Source: Candidatus Njordarchaeota archaeon (GTDB lineage: Archaea > Asgardarchaeota > Njordarchaeia > Njordarchaeales > JAHKLH01). Taken from it: 18,319 nucleotides of DNA. Location of the stretch: contig JAHKLH010000008.1 in the NCBI GenBank assembly GCA_029856635.1, positions 1-18,319 of the forward strand. The letters are read 5' to 3'. The notes under the pieces were generated by a model that was given only the letters and a program-made list of their open reading frames with translations, had not been told where the DNA came from and made no database searches. The translations under genes and the position numbers were made by a program. This document shows, one piece after another, positions 1-7,001 of this stretch. The first letter of the stretch is position 1, and each line of letters starts with the position of its first letter.

Positions 1-870
1 GAGTAATACTCTTCCTAATTTACTAAAGTAATCCTCTAACCTCGCTGAATTTATCACAATAATTCTTCTAGCACGCAAAATTAACTTAAGTAATTTATCA
101 AAACTAATTGAGAATCTAAGAGAATATACGAATTCACTTGGAATAATTACTGAAAGTATTGTCTTTGCTATTGCTGATAAATCGATTTTTAATTTAACTA
201 AGTTGATGCTCTTGATAGACTTTATTAGGAAAAGCATGTTAGAAATTGAGATAGTCTCTCCATCATATTTGAAACCGATATACAACGAATAATCACACGG
301 AAATTCATAAAATATCTTCTCTGGTATTTCCAACAAGGCTTCTTTAATTTCCCCAGACTTGTTCCTTCGTATCTTATTCATGTTAACAGAAATTATATGA
401 TGCGGAAAGTATAATTCTTCAAGAAGCTTGCGAAGGACGTTTTTATCACTAAAGTTTACAATAATGCCCTCTTTTGCAGTTTCTGAAATGATTTCAGAAA
501 TAAGGTTAATAGTAAGTTTAATAAGTTTCGCTTTAAGGAGGCTTCTTAGAAATATTATCATGTATGATTTGATGGAGGAAGACGTTTTTCTAAACCAAAA
601 GATACACCAGGCTGAATTCTTACAAATTTTCATTAGAAACTTGGAAATTGCACTTAAATATTTGCGGTCTTTCCAGTTAAAACTCTGAAATTCTAGGGAG
701 ATTAAAGCCATTTTTTGAAAAGGCGAAAAAAGAAAAATACAGGGTATAGAACCAATTTCTTTTATGGTAAAATGATTAATATGCTTAAATGCAAGATTTT
801 TAACTATTAGAGAACATATAAGAACCAACGGAGGTATCAGCAAAATTATAAATAAATATAATTCGTACAT
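1..870 (-). CDS. Unrecognised membrane-anchored protein, C-terminus beyond the window
   Basis: One minus-strand frame is open from an ATG at 870 to the left edge, giving 290 residues without a stop. The N-terminus MYELYLFIILLIPPLVLICS begins a hydrophobic segment of about 20 residues, so a signal anchor is likely. The rest is a soluble-looking alpha/beta sequence rich in Lys, Ile and Ser, with no motif I recognise. An in-frame stop at 913-915 limits the start region. TTG codons at 882, 879 and 906 are weaker start alternatives. The gene diverges from the one at 963, leaving a 92-bp shared promoter region. That it is coding is inferred from the long open frame and the amphipathic composition. 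Function is unknown. Confidence 0.6.
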   Translation of the reverse strand, partial: MYELYLFIILLIPPLVLICSLIVKNLAFKHINHFTIKEIGSIPCIFLFSPFQKMALISLEFQSFNWKDRKYLSAISKFLMKICKNSAWCIFWFRKTSSSIKSYMIIFLRSLLKAKLIKLTINLISEIISETAKEGIIVNFSDKNVLRKLLEELYFPHHIISVNMNKIRRNKSGEIKEALLEIPEKIFYEFPCDYSLYIGFKYDGETISISNMLFLIKSIKSINLVKLKIDLSAIAKTILSVIIPSEFVYSLRFSISFDKLLKLILRARRIIVINSARLEDYFSKLGRVLL

Positions 871-962
871 TTTTTTCAACAAATATTCATCATTGATGTC
901 TTTCAAGAAATATTATTTGAAATCACAAGTATTTTTTCATCATAGTTCGAGGGTGAATTAGT

Positions 963-1682
963 ATGTCCCGTCGAATTTTTTCGACAAAAACCGATCCAAG
1001 AATTGCAATGGCTGTTTATTGTTTAGGAAAGTTAGAAGAACTTGCACGCACGGGTAAAATACCTGGAGTTAAAAAGAAAGATACAATAAAATTGTTAGAG
1101 AGACTTTCAAGCGTTCTTCTTAAAATGCGAGAAAGTGGATATTCGAAAAAAGCATTATTATCAAGTCAATTATTCAAATCCTACACTCAGATGCTTTCTA
1201 ATTTAATATCTCGATTGGGTGTCAATTGGTACAGAGTTGCTAAGCGTAAGGACGAGTACACTGCCAAGCTCCTGAGATTCGTTATCTTTAATATAAGAAC
1301 TCTAGGAACCCGCCTTAAGAAGGCACCAGATGGATTTTTTGCAAGTGCAACTAAAATTCGCTTTGTGAAGATAATCAAGAAAGAACCTCATCCAAAAAAT
1401 CCTAAGTACAAAATTTATCACGTTACTGACTGGGAAGTGGAATATGAAGTAATTTCTGATGATGAACTAAATGTTGGTGATGTGGTATTGTTTGCTCATA
1501 TGCCTCCCAAAAACATTGATGGAATATACTCCGAGGGTGTTTTTCTAAAAGACGAAAAAGGAGAGCTAATACGTGGAACTGATGATGATGTTGGTTCAAC
1601 ACCCGTTACATTCCCAGAATCTGTCGAAAAAACCGTGGGAACCGAACTTAAAAAATTACTTGAAGAAGCCTTTTTGATATAG
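963..1682 (+). CDS. Conserved-looking hypothetical protein, 239 aa
   Basis: I do not recognise this family. The first 120 residues look all-helical and strongly basic, with a run of amphipathic helices between residues 15 and 90. The last 110 residues look beta-rich and acidic, with alternating hydrophobic positions in the KIYHVTDWEVEYEVI region. There are no membrane segments or Cys/His metal sites. The start ATG follows a GGGTGA Shine-Dalgarno-like sequence at 953-958, the GGTGA type used elsewhere here. A basic helical half joined to a small beta domain could suit nucleic-acid binding, but that is a guess. It ends 45 bp from the convergent kinase-like gene. Confidence 0.75.
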   Translation: MSRRIFSTKTDPRIAMAVYCLGKLEELARTGKIPGVKKKDTIKLLERLSSVLLKMRESGYSKKALLSSQLFKSYTQMLSNLISRLGVNWYRVAKRKDEYTAKLLRFVIFNIRTLGTRLKKAPDGFFASATKIRFVKIIKKEPHPKNPKYKIYHVTDWEVEYEVISDDELNVGDVVLFAHMPPKNIDGIYSEGVFLKDEKGELIRGTDDDVGSTPVTFPESVEKTVGTELKKLLEEAFLI

Positions 1683-1727
1683 ACTTCTCATCCATACGCC
1701 AATGAGAGTACAGCAAAAATGTTACAC

Positions 1728-2591
1728 CTAAAAGAACCACATCACACTTATTGCAAATAGAGGAGGAAAGTACAGATTATCATCAAGGGGAGGAGATACT
1801 ACATCAAAAGTTGCTATAAGTGCTGCACCAATTAAACCAAAAAACCCAATAAAAGGATAAGCTACTAAACTAGCAGTTACAAATTCTGCTATAGTTCCCT
1901 CAAGCGTCTTATCCTTTATTTTAGTCTTACCAATGGTTTTACCCACAATACACCCCATGCTATCTCCTATTATTGATGCTGCAATTGCTGCTAATGCTAT
2001 TTCCAGTTTAAATAAGAGAAAAACGAATGTTGCTGAGAGACATGTATAAAAATATGTAGCAAGATCGTTAATTTCTCTTCTCCTTAAACCAGGAAGACGA
2101 ATAAAACCAAGTTTTATCCTAAGAAACTCCACTAATCCAACGATTAAAGGAAGTGATAAAAAGAACATTTCGAGAAGATAAGCTGGATATGATGCTTCGA
2201 TCTGAAGTCCAGAAGGTGGTTCACCTAATAATGAAACAAGTCCGGGACAAACAAGATTATTTATATACTCAATAAGCGGCTTTACAAAAACTAATAATAC
2301 GATCATATGAGCAAATTTTCTTTTGATATCCAGGTCAGCTTTTATCACATTTGATGCTTTCATTGTTGAAATTGATAGAAAATAAACGATAAGCAATATT
2401 ATCACGCTGAGTACGCCCAATGCAAGTAGAGTCGCTTGTTCTATCCACGCATTAATCAAACACAGTGTGTACACAGCTATTAATATAATCATGAAATTTG
2501 CAAGCACTTTTGTATATTCGTTTTGCTTAACCTTAATTAATTGATATGTCACAAGAATGAACAATAACCCATACAAAATTGCTAGTATCAT
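1728..2591 (-). CDS. SEC59/VTE5-like CTP-dependent polyprenol or phytol kinase, integral membrane
   Basis: This polytopic membrane protein of 287 aa has about seven to eight hydrophobic segments. Features typical of the dolichol kinase/phytol kinase family (COG0170) are visible: an RKFAHM motif early in the protein, and the signature GDSMGCIVGKTIGKTKIKDK followed by TLEGTIAEF, which forms the nucleotide-binding region. A late DDN-YFPP motif matches the conserved Asp-Asn near the C-terminus. Family members phosphorylate isoprenoid alcohols with CTP, and in archaea the expected product is a polyprenyl or geranylgeranyl phosphate for glycosylation or lipid synthesis. The substrate cannot be read from sequence. 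The start ATG has GGGTG about 9 nt upstream. A cytidylyltransferase role (CdsA-like) is the main alternative. Confidence 0.75.
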   Translation of the reverse strand: MILAILYGLLFILVTYQLIKVKQNEYTKVLANFMIILIAVYTLCLINAWIEQATLLALGVLSVIILLIVYFLSISTMKASNVIKADLDIKRKFAHMIVLLVFVKPLIEYINNLVCPGLVSLLGEPPSGLQIEASYPAYLLEMFFLSLPLIVGLVEFLRIKLGFIRLPGLRRREINDLATYFYTCLSATFVFLLFKLEIALAAIAASIIGDSMGCIVGKTIGKTKIKDKTLEGTIAEFVTASLVAYPFIGFFGLIGAALIATFDVVSPPLDDNLYFPPLFAISVMWFF

Positions 2592-2725
2592 TTTAAACTA
2601 CACCCTAAATGGCCGACCAAAGATTAACAAATATATTTTTCAAAAACAAAAAAACAGATTTAAATCAATTTGCTTTCCGTCTACTTTCGGAGCCCTATGG
2701 GGATTTAAGTATGGGGGAAGTAATC

Positions 2726-3487
2726 ATGGATCTTCTCATACCTATTTACGTAGACATAGTACCCGATCTTTATTGGAGTTTACGTAGATATCTTCGTTCA
2801 TTATTGGGGAATCTGCAGATTGATGATATATATATCATCGAATTTGGTAAACGCTTTACTAAAATACGACTAAGAGGAAAAGATGCACAAATCGCTCAAA
2901 CTTTTCTTACAAAGTTATTTGGAACACAACGTTTATTAACATCACTTAAAAAAGAGGAGGAATATAGCGGTCGCGTGGTTTCAATAGATGATAATGAAAT
3001 ACTTGTTGATATTGGGATATCCGATAAGGATGTTTTGATAAGCATTCAATTAGAAACCTTCTTATCGAGAATTCTTGGAAAAGTCAAGAAAATAGATACT
3101 GAAAATTCTAAGCTTCTAATGAAGTATCTAGGTATCACAAGATATTTTCCATTTACTGTAAAAATTAAGCAAGATATCAAAGAGAACAACTTAGGAAGAA
3201 TCAATGGTGATATTGGAGAACGCACAGCGCGACTATTCAACAAATGGCGTGAACAAAAACTTGAGCGAATAATTGTATATGGTGCAACACGATCACAAGT
3301 TGAAAGAGCCCTAAGAAAATCGAAATGCACTGGATACATCATAACCGTTGAAAGACTTGGTTTTCTTGAACATGCAATAGTATGCAAAAAGAAAATTCTA
3401 GCGACAGAAATAATTAAAAGAATAGGTCCTTTTTTGTGGGGAGTAAAGCTATTACCCTTTTCACCCCGAAACATACTTAGATTTTAA
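2726..3487 (+). CDS. DUF2110 family archaeal protein
   Basis: The protein resembles the archaea-restricted DUF2110 family of unknown function. It opens with MDLLIPIYVDIVPDLYWSL and has a small S1/OB-like stretch (YSGRVVSIDDNEILVDIGI) in the middle. That stretch resembles the nucleic-acid-binding beta barrel of S1 domains, so RNA binding is possible (inference). I chose the ATG at 2726, which follows GGGGGAAG at 2713-2720. In-frame ATGs also exist at 2711 and 2609. The 2609 start would add 39 low-complexity residues and place the coding sequence across an AT-rich promoter-like stretch (TTTAAAT near 2660) shared with the divergent gene. The 3' end overlaps the convergent signal peptidase gene by 4 bp. 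Confidence 0.65.
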   Translation: MDLLIPIYVDIVPDLYWSLRRYLRSLLGNLQIDDIYIIEFGKRFTKIRLRGKDAQIAQTFLTKLFGTQRLLTSLKKEEEYSGRVVSIDDNEILVDIGISDKDVLISIQLETFLSRILGKVKKIDTENSKLLMKYLGITRYFPFTVKIKQDIKENNLGRINGDIGERTARLFNKWREQKLERIIVYGATRSQVERALRKSKCTGYIITVERLGFLEHAIVCKKKILATEIIKRIGPFLWGVKLLPFSPRNILRF

Positions 3488-4458
3488 CCGATAGGAAATA
3501 ATAGAAAAGTAATGTTTTCTTCTAACTCCATGGTTTTACATTCATTGGTAATGGGATCAATAACAATTGCGTTTACTATACATGTAACATTCTTTCTAAA
3601 TTCTGTTGAAATGATTGTTGCTCCAATTTCATAACACCCTCCATGGGGAAATACGGATCTCCATATATACTGGGAACTATTGACATGAAGAAATTTGACT
3701 ATTACTTCATATATGTATTTACCTGGCCATGCGGGACTTTTGATTTCAATTTTGAGAGGATATATATATCCAACACCGCGTATATGTAATACATTACCCG
3801 CTGGGGAAATGTTTATAGACATGCTTGCATAATATGTGAAATAAACACGAAATATAATAACACAAAAAATCACGAAGCACATAATTATGAAAAACACTTT
3901 AATTACTTTTCTTCCCATTCTCTTAAAATTATATCTGAGCCTTTCTTTTTCCCTTTTTGGAGCACCCCTTGTTCGTGTGTAAAATATGTTAAGCATGATG
4001 ACATTGATGAGAACTAAGAAAAGCAACAAACGAATTAATGGTTCAGATAATATCATAAATAAATATCCCAAATAAGGAATTCTTGCAATAACTACTCCAA
4101 TTATTTTGTCTTCTCGAATCCACAGCCATGGATCCACTGGAACGTTAAAGAGATTATCCCCCCTCGTTAGGAACCAATAGAATTCTCCATCATATTTTTT
4201 CGAAATAACTCTGTGCATGATTAGTTTTTCGTTATACTTGAATACTATGACGTCGCCAATTTTAATATCTTTTGGTTTAGCTCCCTTAATTATGATAAGA
4301 TCGCCAACTTTGTATGTGGGTTCCATGCTACCGCTTGCTACATATCCTATGGGAACGGATGTAGAAAGGATTGATGGAAGTGCGATATAGTAGAGGACTA
4401 AAATTATTGCTATTGCTAAGATTATCCAATATTTTTTTAGAAACTCTTTGAAACTCAT
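3484..4458 (-). CDS. Signal peptidase I, ER/archaeal type, with long C-terminal extension
   Basis: This membrane serine protease removes signal peptides from exported proteins. Residues 10-31 form the N-terminal membrane anchor. The family boxes follow in order: SGSMEP at 42-47 with nucleophile Ser44, GDVIVF at 68-73, MHRV with catalytic His82, and GDN at 100-102. Histidine in place of the bacterial lysine marks the Sec11-type enzyme. A second membrane segment pair around residues 130-155 and a third near 187-210 are followed by about 110 extracytoplasmic residues of beta-rich sequence. The catalytic part is normal length, but the whole is far longer than the usual 150-200 residues. The gene lies 16 bp after the CoA-enzyme gene and is probably co-transcribed with it. 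Confidence 0.85.
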   Translation of the reverse strand: MSFKEFLKKYWIILAIAIILVLYYIALPSILSTSVPIGYVASGSMEPTYKVGDLIIIKGAKPKDIKIGDVIVFKYNEKLIMHRVISKKYDGEFYWFLTRGDNLFNVPVDPWLWIREDKIIGVVIARIPYLGYLFMILSEPLIRLLLFLVLINVIMLNIFYTRTRGAPKREKERLRYNFKRMGRKVIKVFFIIMCFVIFCVIIFRVYFTYYASMSINISPAGNVLHIRGVGYIYPLKIEIKSPAWPGKYIYEVIVKFLHVNSSQYIWRSVFPHGGCYEIGATIISTEFRKNVTCIVNAIVIDPITNECKTMELEENITFLLFPIG

Positions 4459-4474
4459 TTTTCTCCCTAGAAAC

Positions 4475-5587
4475 TCACATAAATCTCGTGTAGGTTACCT
4501 CTACTATATTTTGAACATTCATTTCCATTAAAAGCTCAGCCACCTTTTCCCTTACCTCGTCAGCAAAAGCATACACAATGCCGGAGTCAAATGGTTGACC
4601 ATATATAATTAGTGTATTCTTTGGCGCCAATAAAACTGCTGGAAATCCTAGTAAATCCTCCTCGCCAAAAACTCGAATTATTACTGGAAAGTTCTGTGAA
4701 AAAGCTAATTTAAAAATATACCAAGACACTCCAGATATTGTACCTGGTATGTTAATAAGCGGTAAGTGTGGAACCATAATGAGTTCATTTTTTTCCTTCT
4801 GGAGAAAGAAAACATCATTTGTAATTTTTTTTCTTCCAACCCGTCTGTCAATAACCCCTATGCTTATTCCATAATTGTGCTCTATCAACGATTTTGTGAT
4901 CACATCACCTATGGCTACGACATATTTTGCATCAGGCAATTCCTCAATACTTTTCGCAAAATTGGCTTGTGGTTTTTTTAATTTATTTCTAAGTGCATTT
5001 GTTATTTTCAATTCAGGTGCAGTCATATATGTAAGTTTACATTGTGATCTTATTCTTGTCGTTGAAATGATCTCGCCTTTTTCATCAATTATTAATGGTA
5101 ATCGAAGTATCTTTAATTCATTCAGCCCATGCTGAGCTCTCAACTCATTAAGTCTTCTTGATCTCTCTAATGGTTTTTTCTCATTTCCAACTATAAGTGC
5201 TGTGATTTCCTTGGCTTTTTCACCAGTAATTGCAAAGGAAAAAGGATCGTCAATTTTATATATCTCTGTGACGATTTTATCGAATCTTTGTATATGCTGA
5301 ATAAAACGATGAACTTTCTCTTTTCTAGTAGCGAATTGCTCTACTTCATGTTTCTTTTCATGAAGAGTTCTTACACCCTCATCACTCATTATGCAGATAT
5401 ATGTCTTCTCTGATGATTCGAAAGCAGTAGTTAATAACGCTGCATGTGCAATATGGAACAAATCAAATGTGCCTCCAACAATAGCCACTTTAAAACGCGA
5501 AGTTTTACGAATAATTTGCTTATGTGGACACTTGCTTGCTGGCTTTATTGCATTTATAAATTCTTCTAGAACCCTCAAGTCACGCAC
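4475..5587 (-). CDS. Fused phosphopantetheine adenylyltransferase and GTP-dependent dephospho-CoA kinase
   Basis: Two domains for the last two steps of CoA synthesis occur in one 370-aa chain. Residues 32-185 form a nucleotidyltransferase domain of archaeal PPAT type: GGTFD at 38-42, HIAH at 45-48 in the HxGH position, and STTRIR at 175-180. Residues 200-370 match DUF359/COG1909: IGDVITKSL at 226-234, GVIDRR at 244-249, GEEDLL at 308-313 and YGQP at 329-332. DUF359 was identified as a GTP-dependent dephospho-CoA kinase in Thermococcus kodakarensis. The expected reactions are 4'-phosphopantetheine to dephospho-CoA, then to CoA. The HxGH glycine is alanine here. The gene starts 15 bp after the SAM synthetase stop, so an operon is likely. 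Confidence 0.88.
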   Translation of the reverse strand: MRDLRVLEEFINAIKPASKCPHKQIIRKTSRFKVAIVGGTFDLFHIAHAALLTTAFESSEKTYICIMSDEGVRTLHEKKHEVEQFATRKEKVHRFIQHIQRFDKIVTEIYKIDDPFSFAITGEKAKEITALIVGNEKKPLERSRRLNELRAQHGLNELKILRLPLIIDEKGEIISTTRIRSQCKLTYMTAPELKITNALRNKLKKPQANFAKSIEELPDAKYVVAIGDVITKSLIEHNYGISIGVIDRRVGRKKITNDVFFLQKEKNELIMVPHLPLINIPGTISGVSWYIFKLAFSQNFPVIIRVFGEEDLLGFPAVLLAPKNTLIIYGQPFDSGIVYAFADEVREKVAELLMEMNVQNIVEVTYTRFM

Positions 5588-5602
5588 ACTATTTTTTTAT
5601 AT

Positions 5603-6835
5603 TTAAAAAACGGGAAATCCTCCTTTTTCAAGGTATTCTTTCCAGAATTTCGGAAGTCTCTCAAGTTCACTCTCAATGACACCTTCTACATCTGCTCTAA
5701 TGGATCTAATACTGATACGTTCCTCAGGTATTATTCCAACATCAAGTAATTGAGGTTGATCTATCGGTTTACCTATTGTTGATACGAGAATAACACTTGC
5801 TTCCATAACCCCAGTAACCTCCTCTACAATCTTTTGAGCTAATTGCTGTGCAAAAATCTGGTAAATTTTGCCTACATGGTTATATGCATTTTTTCCAGCT
5901 GCTGCCTCAATTGACATCCAACGATACGGAGTAATTAATCCATTTGCTCTGTTTCCCCTACCCGCTTGTCCATCGTCCCCTGCCTCAGCACTGGTTCCCG
6001 TGACGGTTATGTAAACAATACCACGTTCAATATCATCAGCAGTATTCACGTAAACGCTGATCTCGTCGAATTCATTTCTATGTTTATCAAGCACGTTCTT
6101 TTCTACTTCCTCCTTAATTTCTTCCTTAATAGAAACATATTCATCAATGTCTCTCACGAATTTCGAAACTATTGCTACAGCAATGGTTATTCTTAACTTA
6201 CGATTACGTCTAACGCACATTACCTTAATATCCTCACCAACTGCAGGTAATTTTTTCTTAAGTACCTTAGAGTTAAGGAATTTCTCAACCTTTAAGCAGA
6301 TCTCTTCTGTTGGAGAAAAGGGATAAAATCCAACTCCAATTGATGTATCATTTGCCAATGGTGATGATCTTTGTTTTTTAAACAGATGAACTAAATCAAC
6401 ACTTCCAGGTCTAACTGATGTTTCAAGACGCATATGTTCATACGGGTCAAGAAATCTAAAGTTCTCCTTAATGAAATCAGCCATTGCTTTTTTTGCTAAA
6501 ATTTCGACGGGAATCCACTCTACGCCTTCCTCCGTTTTAACTTCATTTGTTGCACGTCCAACAATATGAACAAAAATAGGAGTCAAAATTTCACCTCCAC
6601 CAAATTTTGGTCTTGATTGACCACCGACCAATACACATTTATCTACATTATAGTGGAGAGGAAAACCAAAATGCTCGTAGTAATATTTTAAAAGATAAAA
6701 TCCGAATCGTTCTACGATTCCATCACACACAGAATCTGGATGACCTAGTCCTTTACGTTCAACCACCTCAACTGGCAATCTATTTACAGGAACTCTACCA
6801 ATTTCATGTAATTCAAGAAAATTCAGCTTCGTCAT
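5603..6835 (-). CDS. mat: S-adenosylmethionine synthetase, archaeal type
   Basis: The enzyme makes S-adenosylmethionine from methionine and ATP. It belongs to the archaeal family (COG1812), which is highly diverged from bacterial MetK. Visible family blocks are GLGHPDSVCD at 29-38, GGGEILTPIFVHIVGRAT, a TSIGVGFYPFSPTE stretch, and the long glycine-rich block containing GTSAEAGDDGQAGRGNR near residue 280. At 410 aa the length is normal. The ATG is the first plausible start. A TATA-like AATAATTTT lies near 6880 on the minus strand, giving a short leader. It is the first gene of a tight minus-strand run with the CoA enzyme and signal peptidase. Confidence 0.95.
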   Translation of the reverse strand: MTKLNFLELHEIGRVPVNRLPVEVVERKGLGHPDSVCDGIVERFGFYLLKYYYEHFGFPLHYNVDKCVLVGGQSRPKFGGGEILTPIFVHIVGRATNEVKTEEGVEWIPVEILAKKAMADFIKENFRFLDPYEHMRLETSVRPGSVDLVHLFKKQRSSPLANDTSIGVGFYPFSPTEEICLKVEKFLNSKVLKKKLPAVGEDIKVMCVRRNRKLRITIAVAIVSKFVRDIDEYVSIKEEIKEEVEKNVLDKHRNEFDEISVYVNTADDIERGIVYITVTGTSAEAGDDGQAGRGNRANGLITPYRWMSIEAAAGKNAYNHVGKIYQIFAQQLAQKIVEEVTGVMEASVILVSTIGKPIDQPQLLDVGIIPEERISIRSIRADVEGVIESELERLPKFWKEYLEKGGFPVF

Positions 6836-7001
6836 TTCTTTCAGCCTTTATAACAATAACCAAATTCTCTTAAGAAAATTATTGACCAATGAATTAAGAA
6901 AAATACCAAAGGTTGAAACAAAAAATATTATTAGAATAAAAATTTTCCAAAAGTATTCTCAAACCATATTTCAAATTATAGGGAAATTAACTAAAAGGAA
7001 A

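Noticed and set aside
428..688. 86-codon plus-strand frame near the left edge
   Set aside because: The minus strand here has a far longer open frame with protein-like composition, and the plus frame lacks a ribosome site.
3046..3474. 142-codon minus-strand frame inside the DUF2110 gene
   Set aside because: It is antisense to a family-matching protein, and its composition is unlike a folded protein.
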